A DNA stretch of 64,000 bases from Prunella strophiata (Eukaryota > Chordata > Aves > Passeriformes > Prunellidae): NCBI GenBank assembly GCA_036583965.1, contig JAZBQD010000025.1, forward strand, positions 14,591,145 to 14,655,144. The letters are read 5' to 3'. A program made the position numbers and the translations under genes. The notes under the pieces are model-generated. The model ran no database searches, had not been told where the DNA came from, and saw nothing but the letters and a program-made list of their open reading frames with translations. This document shows, one piece after another, positions 33,101 to 45,100 of the stretch. Position 1 is the stretch's first letter; each line of letters starts with the position of its first letter.

Positions 33101-36100
33101 GGTGATATGCAGGGTATTGATCTTGAGGAATCTGCTTTGGGTGCTTCTGCACTTCTCAGCTGTGTATTGTTATTTTAGCAACTGCTTGTTTGGGAAAATA
33201 CTGTGTTGCTGAGCCCTTTCCAGCAGCTAAACCACAAGAAATCAATTAGGAAGTCAGCAGCACGTGACCAGCTGCCTTTCCTGGGTGTCAGGGACTCAGA
33301 AATTGCTCTTGGGCTCTTCTTCAGCAAGTGTGGCTTGAAACAGCACTGTGCCTAAACTACCCTCTGCTTATTGCAGCCTGCTGGGATTGTTTTATTCCTT
33401 TGCTGGGTTTCTAAGAGAGTTCCTGGGAACTGCTGGGTGGAGGACACACTGCCTGCTGGGCTTGCTTATGTGGGTTAAGAGTTACTGGGTTAGAAAGAAT
33501 CAGACTCAGACACTTGAGCCTGTTAATCAAAGTTCAACCTTCAAACCTGATGCCTGGTTAAGTGAATCTGCCTGTCCAAGAGGGTTCAAGAAATCAGATC
33601 CCTTGGGTATTGAAAAAGGTGCTGATTACTCGTGGAGCAGGCAGTGTTCCAGGTAAGATGATCTCTGGTGCAGAAATCAGGTTGGCACTGCTGGCTCTCC
33701 ATGGCCTGTTCCACACAGCTCTGCTCAGCCTGGGGTCCTTCTGAGTCCTTAGGTGATATTTAAATTAAACACTCTGATTCCTGAAGTGCAGCCAGGTTCC
33801 TGAAAGGGTGGAGTTGTCCAGGTAGGAGGGCTTTGAGCAGCTCTGGAGCTGCCCTGAGCTTTGGGACCTCAGGGACACAGAGAGGAGCCTGGTGCCTTTG
33901 CTCCTCTGCCAGTTGCCTTGAGGTACAACAGCAATCTGTGACTTTTATCCCACAATTGAAGCAGAAAATCTACTACAAGGAGATTGCAGAATCTCTCATG
34001 CTGTGCTGGCAGAGGTGGTCCATGAGATGAGTGAGCCAGGACAGGGATCAGCTCTGCAGGCAGAGCTGCCTTGCCACAGCCCCAGGAGCTGAGCTGAGCT
34101 GGGAGCACAGAGGGGGCCCAGTCTGCTTTCGGTTCTGGAAACCACAAAAACATCTCTGAAGTGCAACAAGGAAACTGAGAATGAAGGCTGAGCCCTGTCC
34201 TGATAGCATCAGCACAGCACTGCTGGGGAGCACGTATGCTGTGGGCTCCTGGTGTCAGACCTCTGATAAGAGACCCTGGGAATGAGGTGAACCCCCCAAA
34301 TTCTGCCATTTTTGGTGGAAGGGATTAAATATAATGAGTAACACTGCTTTTGAGCTCCCAGCTGTGCCTCCTGTAGTGTGTGTTTGTCTTTCTGGAGGAT
34401 GTGTTGGGTGTCCCACAACTTTTTTAAAAACACTTCATAATTCTGCTTTTCTTGCTAAAAATAATAGTGCACTTCTTCCATGAATTTTAGCTACCCTAAG
34501 TGAGCCAGGGCTGTCCCAGGGGTTCTCCAGCAGTTTTGTGAGCAGGCTTGAAATGACCCACAAGTTTTCTGAGAGTGGTTTCTAATTTACATGTTCATTA
34601 TCCTGTTGTGTTAGGGATGGGGCAGGGAGGGGCTCTGAAAGACACCCTGGTAATCCTTCAATGAGTAAATTACTACCTCAGTACATGGAGATGTTAGTAT
34701 TATTAACACTCACCATACATATGTGCATCATTAAGTTAGGCTTGACAATAAATAATAGAGAAAGAAGAAAAGTCAGCAGCTGGAGTGTGGTTGTTTGTAT
34801 TTTTAGATGTGTGACTGTGCTGTTAATTAACTGCACAACACTGGGAGCAGAAGGCTCTGAGGTGGAAGAGGATGGGACATTGCAATTAGCAACGACAGGG
34901 TGATGATGAGTTATTTTATACAGGTGCTGTGGATGAAATTTCTTGTTTCTTGTATATTCTCTTAACCCTGTGCACTTGCTTGTTGGATGGCAATATAGCA
35001 ATTCCAGCTGGGAATTTTTCCATAGCCAGGATTCTCCTTGTGTGCTCCCCTGCAGCCCCTCCTCTCCTGGAAGAGCTGCCCACAAGCTGGTAGACGTAGC
35101 TGATTGTGATTTTAACAGCTAAATGTGATAAAATCTGAATGCTGGTAGCTGGGAGGAGGCTGGGCTGTGTGTCTTGCACTGGAAATGGCAGGAGAGGGGG
35201 GTGGCTGGGATGGGCTGGGATGGAGAGGCAGCTCCAGAAGGTGAGGAAGCTGCAGAGGGATCTGTGTGTGCTGTCAGTGCAGGGTGTGGGGGCTTGGTGG
35301 GCTGGGGGTGTTCAGCAGCAGGGACTGCAGGCAGGGATGGATGGGGTGGGTGTTGGAATTCAAACCAGGATGGGTGCAGGGGGTGGGAACAGCTCCCCAG
35401 CACAGCTCCCAGCTGTGAATAAAGAGTAGAGATGCAGAAGGGGGGTTGATGTGCTCTGAGGGCTCCTGGGGTGCAGCAGAGCCTGGGCTTCTCCTCCCTG
35501 CCACTGGAGGAGGCTGTGGTGGAAAATCCATCCTTCCACATCAGGAAGGTGCTGCCTGAAGGATGAAGTCACCTCTGTAACATTGCAGCTGCAATTAACA
35601 TCTTACTAAAAAAAGCTCTGGAGAGGGAATGCCTTTAAATTTGCCTTGGAGTGGTATCCATTTGCAAACACATTAGGGAAAAACTGAGCAGACCTAACCC
35701 TTCCCTCAGTTGTCATTAGCCCGAGTTGCTGTATTTAGAGCATCGTTTGTGTGATGGATGCTCTAATGGCAAACATTACAAGGTTAACAGCTCGTGTTTT
35801 TATGGCAAAGCAGTAGAGAAAATCTTTCCCCTCAACAAAAAAATCCCTTCAGAGAGCATAAAATGAAATTAAAAAAATAAAAAAAGGAGGAAGTGAACTC
35901 TAAATGAAAGCACTTGTGGAGAAAATGGCTTTAGAAAGCACTTCCATGTCTTGCAGAATGAGCAGGTGCTTCTTTAAGGGCTGTGGTTGTGTTTGGTGAT
36001 ATGCAAACTAAAATTAGCTTTGTATCTGCTCTTCAAGTGCATGTGCAGTGTCTAAAGTGCAACCCAAGGATGGCTGCTCTGTTGTTTGCTGGAGCTGCAT

Positions 36101-39100
36101 GAGTAACTGGTTCTACCCCAGTGCTTGAGTCATAGTCTACATCTGAGCTTGTGATGGAGTCAGCAGCAGAGGTACAAAGATTTTGCTTCTCCAGAGCCTC
36201 ACTGAGGTGCAGCTGCAATACTGAACAGCCTGAAATGCAGGAGGTTGGCAGATTTTTTTCTTTCCTCTTAATCAGCAGAAATCAGTTAATGACTCATACA
36301 GCTGAAAATGTAACATGGAGTATAGCCTGAAATCAGCTGGTGGGGTGGGTCCTTCTTGTGGTGCTTTGGTGGATGGAGAATGTTGTTGGATGTGCAGGTT
36401 CTTGGTAGGAAATCTTGTATTTTCTGTCAGGTAGAGGAGCTGTTGGAGCTCATTTTCCTGGTGGAGGAGGGCACAGAGGGCTGGAGTCCAGAGGTAACTG
36501 GAGTGAGTAAGCAGCTCCACCCCTCATCTGATAGTGGTGTGGAACACCTTTGGCAAACTACTGAGGGGAAAGGGATGGGAAGGCCACAGGCTGACAGTGG
36601 CTCTCCCACCCTGATCCACAGCAGGGCCTGCTCTGATCAGAGGGGACACTTCCAGGAGGGGCAGAGCTGCTGCTTGCCAGGTCTGTGTGGTATGAACCAC
36701 CTCAGCTCTTAGAGGCACCTGTCCTGGGGACAGTCACCTGTGACACACCTCCCAGAGATGCTGGTTTGACCCAAATTCCAGGTCCAAGTATGGATGTGCT
36801 GCTGGAACACAGGAATCTGCAGCTGTGGCTGTGCTGGATTTAGCCCTGCTTGCTTTCACCTCTCACTGCCTTGTTCCCCTAAGAGAGCTGTGACAAGGAC
36901 ATCACCTTTGGCCCCAGGATCTGCTGAGTTTGGCAGCCAGGACCCTCCCTGTGGGTCAGCACTCAGCCATGGTGTTGAGGCAGTGGAGCAGAGGTGGATG
37001 GTGATGTGGCACATCTTATCTCCCCTGCTTTTTGGGAGCTGCAGTTTTCTCTGCCTGGGGAAAAGCTCACGTTACCTGCTCTGCAAGCAGGACTTGGAGA
37101 ACTGAATATATTTTCCTCCCATGGTTGGCAGAAGAGAGAAATGGTATTTTCTGATGTTTGATCTAGCCCTGGGAGACACTGGGGTTGAGAGGGGTCAGGT
37201 TTGACTTCTGAAAGAGAGTGGGAAGTATTTCTGTTTCAGTGGTTGCATATTTAGTAATGCCTCATGGAGGTGAGGCAAACTGCCAGCCCTGACATTGAAA
37301 ACTGGGGTAGATTCTGTTACTGATGGTCCACACTTGCCTTGGAATATGAAATCTCTGCATGACCCAGAATTTCAGACCAGAACCTGAGCTCAGCACTGCT
37401 GGTTCTGCCTGTCCTTCTCCTCAGTGCAGAGTAAACAGGGAGCCCTAAAAGAAAGCAAACTGCTGGTTAAGGTGGGAATAATGCTGGGAAATATCCCAGG
37501 TACAGCCCCAGGTGCTCCAAACAGCTGGACTTTTATTGGCAGTCTCACTGATCAACTTCCCAGGTGGCTGGGTCCAGGTGCAGCCACCTTCCCCTGCAGC
37601 TCTGCACAGCATGTCACCTCCTTATCTCAGTGGCCTCCTTATCAGAGCCTTGCTGGACAGCTGGGGGATGTCCAGTGCCTCCAGGATCTGGGGAACTTCA
37701 GGAATACCCAAAGGCATCAGCAAATGCAGGTCCTTGGTAAGTCCAGCCTGAGTAAGAGGATCCTGAGGTGGGCTTTGGTTACCTCAGACAATTTTTCCTT
37801 CTTGACCTTCCTTTGGCCAAACTTCCCGAAGAGCAACAAGAAGTCAAACAAGAGCAGAGAACCATCTTGGAGGTCCCACTGTGTCTTTGTGCCTGAAGTG
37901 GCCTTGGGTGCTCTCCAGCCTGGGCTTTTCTGCATGAAATCCTTGTGTTCTGCTCTCTGGTTTCTTTTTTTTTTTTTTTTTTTTTTTTTTCCTGCTTTTG
38001 ACATGTTGAACATTGTGATCATGGTGTTCTGCTTTGGAAGATTGACTGTGTTCCTAAGGAAAGGGATCTTCTAAACATCACTACTGAAGTCAGTGGAGGA
38101 CAAGGCAGACACTCAAGATTTATAAGAACTCCATAATTTATTTCCAAAAGCAGGATATAAATCTTGAATCTTGGAAGAAATGTGCTTCTGTCAACTGCTC
38201 TTGCTGAAGGAGAATTGCTGAATTTAGTATCCAAGGATGTCTGAGCCCTTCCACCCTGTCAAGAACCAAGAGTTTTCCATGGATTGAGGTGGTCTTGGTA
38301 TTGGATGGTAGAAGGTGGAGTGGGGAGAGCAGTGCTGCTCTTGAAGAATTTGCATCAAATTGAGATTGGAAACTCATCTTTGGGGGTTTTGCACCAGAAA
38401 CTGCTGGTGAGACTCACTCTGTGTTGAGCAGCAGAAAAGGAAAGTGCAGGAGATTTAGGAAAATACTGGATTTGTATGTGTGGATCTGCTTGGGAGGAGC
38501 TTGGGACAACTTAGCTCCCACAAATGGCAGTGTGGCCATATCCCAAGTCATTAAGGATACCCCTTAGTCAGATATTTCTGTTTAAAGTGAGGCTCTTCTC
38601 CACAGAGGTGCTGTTATCTGGGAATGGTGCTGGTTGGAGGCTGATCCAGGGCTGAAGGGAAGTTTGCAGCCCAAGCAGAAATGGATTAAAGCTGGAAGCT
38701 TGAGCTGCAAACATTGGATTGGAGACATTGGACTGCTCTGCTTGGACTGTTGGTTGCTTTAAGCCAATTTCCCACTACCAACATCTCCTGCTAAAATAGT
38801 CCTTGATTTCTAGAGCAGAAAAAGCAAGAAAAAAAGGAACAGGCAGGGCAGGAGAAGGAAAGGTAGGATAGGAATTCAGCATTCCTTTGTAAATGGAAAT
38901 GCTGGGTGTCCTGCAGAGCATCCACTTGCAGCTGCTGTGGAGTTGTTGGTGCTCCTGGGGGTTAATCCAGTGAGGAGAGGCTCCTGCTGCTTGGCCCTTG
39001 GGAAAACTGCTGTGCATGGAAATGGGAATTAGCAGAAGCCTGGAGTGTTTCTGCTGGATGTCTCACATGCTCTTCTCTGCAGGAGACTGACAGGCACAGC

Positions 39101-42100
39101 TTTTGTTTCTGGTTTGGGTTTGTGTTTTTTTCTTTTTTTTTAGGCAGAAATTTCAGTTTTATTAAATGTTGACTTTGTTCCTGTGCTTGAAGGTCTGGGC
39201 TTGGATCTTCATGCATTTATTATTGATAGCATGGGTTGAAAACATTGGGGACACAGCCATGGCATGGTCTGTGCTGTAGCAGGAATGGTTCTGAGGCTGT
39301 TACCTTGCCAGAATAAAATCATCCCAACTCCAGAGTGCTCCAAAACTACAGCTGGATGCTAATCTTGGTCATTTCTTTAGGACTTAAAACTGTAACTAAT
39401 GATATCCAAGAATAAAACCTAAATTGGGGAGTGAGGTGCTGTTCTTGAATCAGATTGCTGAATATTGGTGTATTGGTATATACTGGTGTATTGCTTTTTA
39501 GGGTGCTGGAAATTCCTTAATTTTTCAAACTTCCTGAGCAGCAGGATGGCACCAAGGCAAAGACAGGAAGATGTGTCAGGGGTCACAGGATCATGGAATG
39601 ACTTGAGGTTGGAAAAGACCTCCAGGATCATTAAGTCTAACCTGTAACCCATCCCCACCTTGTCACCAGCCCAGAGCACTGAGTGCCACCTCCAGCCCTT
39701 CCTTGGACACCTCCAGGGATGGGGACTCTACCACCCACCCAAGCAGCCCATTCCAGTATCTGATCACCCTTTCTGGGAAGAAATTCTTCCTGATGTCCTA
39801 GAGAAATCCTCTCAAAGTTCATGCTTCCCATGATAGGATATTTATGATTTCTAAACTTCTGAAAACATCTTTACCTGAACTTGCTGTCTTTGTGAGAATT
39901 ATTTATTGCCTTAAAATTCCTGAATGCCACCAAAATAAAGGAATTCTGTTGTGTTCTTGTCCTTATTAATGGAGCTGAGCAAATGCTCCTTCATCTCCAA
40001 AGCTTTCACCTGCAGTGAACAAATCTTGCTGCTCCTTGACACCAGTTTGAGTTCCCAGTTACTTGCTCCATACTGGTCCTGCTCCTGTTGGGTTTTGGTG
40101 CATCTGTGATGTTCTAATGCCCCCCTCCTGTGTCAGAGTGGGAATGAGTTTTCTCTCTCTCTTTCCTTCCCAGGCATCAGAGGAGGCCTCACTGCGGGCT
40201 CTGGAGAGTCTGATGACAGAGTTTTTCCACAATTGCACAACAAATGAGAGGAAACGTGAGATAGGTGAGTCCTGCCCTTCCAGAGCTGCTCCTGCTGCTC
40301 CTGCCCAGCAGAGGGGTCTGGTGGTGTTCCAGCTGTGCCTGCACTCAACTGGCAGCTTCCCTCTCCTTGCTTAGGTGGGACAGGTTTCCATAGCTGGGCT
40401 TCCAGGGCATCTCTGGCAGCTCCTGTGGATGACAAACCAGTGAGGTTTGCTCTGTTCATTGTTGGGTTGGGTGTCCTGGGAAGTCTCTGCCTGGAGATGG
40501 AGCACAGACTGCAGCTTTAGGAATGCAAAGCAAGGCTGTCCCAGTTCTTGTGGAATGACAAGCAGGAATAACAGCAATTCCCTTTGGGTGGGGTTATTAA
40601 ATGTGTCCTGAAAGGCAGCAGATCCTGCCAGGTGCTCTGGGGGAGCTGCTGGTGCTGGTTGTAAAGAGGCAGATTCCTTTAATTCCCAAACAGCCACAGG
40701 GATGCCCCAAGGGCTGCAACCCCTCTGCAGCCAGGCTGGCAGAGCTGGGGGTGCTCACCTGGAGAGGAGAAGGCTCCAGGGACACCTCAGAGCCCCTTGC
40801 AGGGCCTAAAGGGGCTCCAGGAGAGCTGCAGAGGGACTGGGGACAAGGCATGGAGGGACAGGACACAGGGAATGGCTCCCACTGCCAGAGGGCAGGGCTG
40901 GATGGGATATTGGGAATTAGGAATTGTTCCCTGGGAGGGTGGGCAGGCCCTGGCACAGGGTGCCCAGAGCAGCTGTGGCTGCCCCTGGACCCCTGGCAGT
41001 GCCCAAGGCCAGGCTGGACAGGACTTGGAGCAGCCTGGGACAGTGGGAGGTGTCCCTGCCCATGGCAAAGGGTGGAATGAGATAAACTTCAGGGTCCTTT
41101 CCAACCCAAACCATTCTGGGATTGTTCTGTTTCTACCATCTCATGCCAGAAGTGTGAGCAGCATGAAAGACTTGCCCCAGAAATCCTGTAAAATAAACAG
41201 CACAAGGTTTTTGTTGTGGTTTTTCTGACAGTGATCTCCTGCTGTGGAAAAGGTATCCCTCATTTTCCTGCTTAAATTGCAGGAAAGAAAACAATTAATT
41301 AAGCCTTAAACTTGCTTAGCCTGTAAAGCAGCCCTTGTGGCTTTTCTCTTTGTCACATTGTCACCTCATGAGAGATGACCAAATCCTTCTCTGAGTGTTC
41401 AGGGAGGTTTCTGACCCCTTGAATTTCACCAAGTCAGCAGCTCTTGGAGGTGCATTGAAAGAAGGTGGGTTTAGAACACTCTGATCTGAAGTGCTCCTAC
41501 TCTCGTCACAATGACCTGAAATCCCAACATTTGGCTTTTACAGATAAAATAACAGTGCTCATAATATAATTGCTGTGTGATTTGTTTTAATATTCACCTC
41601 TTATCTGCTGCAGTTATTTATGTCAAAACTGATTCTAAAATGACACATCAGTTTTGTTTTTATTAATGCCTGTTGTTACATTGCTTTAAACACTGTAAAA
41701 TGTGATTTTATTATATTTTTTGCCCTCCTCCAGGTTGAGTCATTCCCTGAACACAGGGTCTCTTCCCTGCTCAGTTGCTGTGCTATCACTATACATTGTT
41801 ATGGCTTTGTTTACAGCTAAAGAACTTGAATGGAATTTTTTACATCAAAATCAAATTAAAACTGAAGTTACATTTTCAAGTAATTTATGTACTTTTATGT
41901 TTTTTGCAGAGGAGCTTTTAAATAACTTTGCCCAGCAGATAGGAGCCTGGAGATTCTGCCTGTACTTCCTGTCCAGCACAAGGAATGATTATGTGATGAT
42001 GTACAGCCTGACAGTGTTTGAGGTGAGGCCTGAGCTCCTCCACTGCTCTGCCTGCTGCAGTTTTATCTGGCAATTGATTTTTTGGGGGGAGATGTTTGTC

Positions 42101-45100
42101 TGAAATGGCATCCCTGGTAAGTACAGTGATGAAGGATGCTTTTATTGCTCCCTGCCAGAGAGCTTGCTTAATGGCAGGCTCAGAGTGGGAGAATATGAAT
42201 CTTTGTACACAAATTGAAGAATTCATTTCCTGGCATCTCTAAGCACAAATTACCTCCAGTTTCAGAGGCTGCTTGAGTTTCTGCATGATGCTTTTAAGGG
42301 TGTTATTGCTTTTATGGTGTTTTTATGATCAGAAATATGGGGGTGATTACCTGCTCCTGGCTCCTGCAGGCTTTGAGTGCTGAGAGGGAAGGCAAACCTG
42401 CTTTTGTTTTTCTGACATTTTGTACTTGTGGTTGGTGCTCTTGAACTGCACCCTGCAAACTTGTGCTGGTTGGAGAGGTGAGGTCTCTCTTAGGCAGCCT
42501 ACATCCCACTCTTCACCTGGTGATAAAATAAGAAAATTAGGGTTAAAAGGCTTGATATTGATCTCTGTGTCCTCTGGAATGAGCAAAAGTGTTCTGTGGA
42601 CAGCACTGATGTGTCACTGATTTCTCAGTGACCAGTGCAGTGTCTGTCCCTGAGGATGTCCTGGGGTTTGGTCAATGTCACACCTCAGTTTGGGACATTT
42701 GTGGCCTCTGTGTTGTGTCCTTGGCTGGGTGGGCACTCTGAGCTGTGCCCTTAAGTCAGAGGGGTTTACAGCCTTTGCACTGGGCCACTTTTTAGATAAA
42801 ATACATGTTTAGGTAAAAACTCTGCTCTCAAAGTTGTGTTGTTTTTACAAATTATCCCCATCATTGTTGATTTCTTCTCTTAAATATTCATTTTACTTAT
42901 TAAGGATTGCAGAGGGAGTCTGGACCCCATCTGCAAACTGAATCTGCTTTACCTTCCCCTCAAAAAGGGGTGATCATGGCAAGTGCCATGGGAATTATTC
43001 CTGCTCAGGGAATGGTGCAGGGCCAGGAGGTGGATTCAGTGATCCTTGGGATCATCCCAGGTGGATCCTACAGCTCAGGATATTTTATGGAGTTTGGTTA
43101 CTGAGCCTCTGCTTCCCTGGAGGGAGAAAAAGTAGCATTGAAAAACCTAATTGTGCCCAGAATAAAGAAATCACTGTGCAAGTGCAGAGGGAGGGACAGG
43201 AGATGAGGATCTCTCCATGGAGGAGCTTGAATTCCCAAAATTAACTGGAGCAGTGCTGGACATTAACTGCTCCTCAGGGCCAAGGTCTGTCACAATCTGC
43301 AGCTTCCTCAGCTGTCCTGAGCTACTGGATCACTCAGAGGGGTGTGAGCACAAGGATCATTCCCAAAACTGCCCTAGGACATGGATTTCCCAAACTGCTT
43401 AGGAAGGCAGCAGTGGATTTGGATAAAATGCCTCCTGACCCCCTTCCAGATGAATTGTTTTCACCTCCTGCTTTTTGGAAATGAAAACATTTCCCCAAAA
43501 GCATTTATAGGGAGAAAGCTGCTGCTGGCAGGTAGGAGGACAGAACACAGTGGGCATGAAAGGATGGGTGTTAAAGCTAAAACATCTTCCAGTTTTCTTG
43601 GGATTCTGGACTTGCATCAAGGAGCCCTCAATGGTTGGGCCATTGTTCTCAAGCAGTACTTGTGGATTCTCTCTTGCTAGGAAACACCAAAAACAACTTC
43701 TTTGAGGAATTTCTGTATAAATAGAATATTCTGTATAAATATCCTGTGTAGCTCTCCACTGGGAAATGGTGTCTGTGTGCAGTGCATCCTACTGAGGATT
43801 GCATCTCCTTTGACCATGCATCATCTTCCAGTTTTGGATATTTGAGGTTTCTTCCAGGCTGTGGTTGTGATCCCCAGCATTCTGTTTCTCCAGGATGAAT
43901 CCTGCAGATGGGCACAGACCTTCAGCCTCCTCTGGGTTATCCCAAGAGATTCAGCTCCTAATGCTCCAGAGCCCTAAATGGGATCAGGGCAGGGAAGCAA
44001 TTTGTACCTCTGCTTTCCTTTGGATTTTGTCTGGCTTTAAGTGGGCTGAAAGCTTTCTGTGCAGTGGTGCCTTGTCACTGCCAGGCAGTGCCAGCTCCTG
44101 TGACCTCCCAGCTCAGCTTCAGGAGACCTGGGTGGCATCAGAGGCCTGGAAATCCAAACCTCCTTCCCTGATTTTCTTTTCCTGCTTCATCCAAGGCTGT
44201 GCTTCCCCCTTTAGAGGGGAAACCCTCAGTGCCCAGGGTTAAAAGGTAGAAGAAATGGTTCTGTGCTGCCACTGTAGTTCTGCTTAACCCAAAACCAGTT
44301 AAACCAGTAACTTCAGCTCCATTGTGGCACTGCCAGTCCTGGGCCATGGGATGCAGCTCTGCCAGATGCTCTGTCCCTGCTTTATGTTGTTCAGCCTGGA
44401 GAAGAGAAGGCTCTGAGGAGACTTCAGAGCCCCTTGCAGGGCCTAAAGGGGCTCCAGGAGAGCTGGAGAGGGACTGGGGACAAGGGATGGAGGGACAGGA
44501 CACAGGGAATGGCTTCCACTGCCAGAGGGCAGGGATGGATGGGGATATGGGGAATTAGGAATTGTTCCCTGGGAGGGTGGGCAGGCCCTGGCACAGGGTG
44601 CCCAGAGCAGCTGTGGCTGCCCCTGGATCCCTGGCAGTGTCCAAGGCCGGGTTTGAGGGAACTTGGAGCAGCCTGGGACAGTGGGAGGTGTCTCTGCCCA
44701 TGGCATGGGGTGGGAACAGGATGATTTTTAAGGTCCCTTCCAACCCAAGCCAGTGTGAGATTCCAGATTCTCTCAGTGTTTCTCTCATGTCCAAGATGAG
44801 CTCATTTGGGATGTCCATTGCTTTTGCAGAACCTGATCAATAAGATGTGGCTGGGGGTCCCATCCCAGGACAAGATGGAGATCAGGAGCTGCCTGCCCAA
44901 GCTGCTGCTGGCTCACCACAAAACTCTGCCTTACTTCATCAGGAACAAGCTCTGCAAAGTCATCGTGGACATCGGCCGCCAGGACTGGCCCATGTTCTAC
45001 CACGACTTCTTCACCAACATCCTGCAGGTGAGAGCTCTGCCCATCAATGGAGCCAGCTTTTCCCTTAGAAACCTCTTCCTGTTTCCTTGAGTAGGGGTTT

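Larger units (their letters stand above)
24149..40173 (+). other. XPO6: XPO6 intron 1, 16 kb
   Basis: It holds CR1 fragments (24385, 31342, 39586), a solo LTR (32267), an AT dinucleotide run (25237) and a donor-bearing minisatellite (27385). The remaining sequence is AT-richer than the intergenic part and has no supported exon. The stretch 35580-35960 looks unusually unique and AT-rich and may be conserved. Short open frames throughout are chance. Confidence 0.85.

Noticed and set aside
37966..37990. Poly-T as the tail of a recognisable SINE
   Set aside because: No tRNA-, 5S- or 7SL-like body lies next to it.
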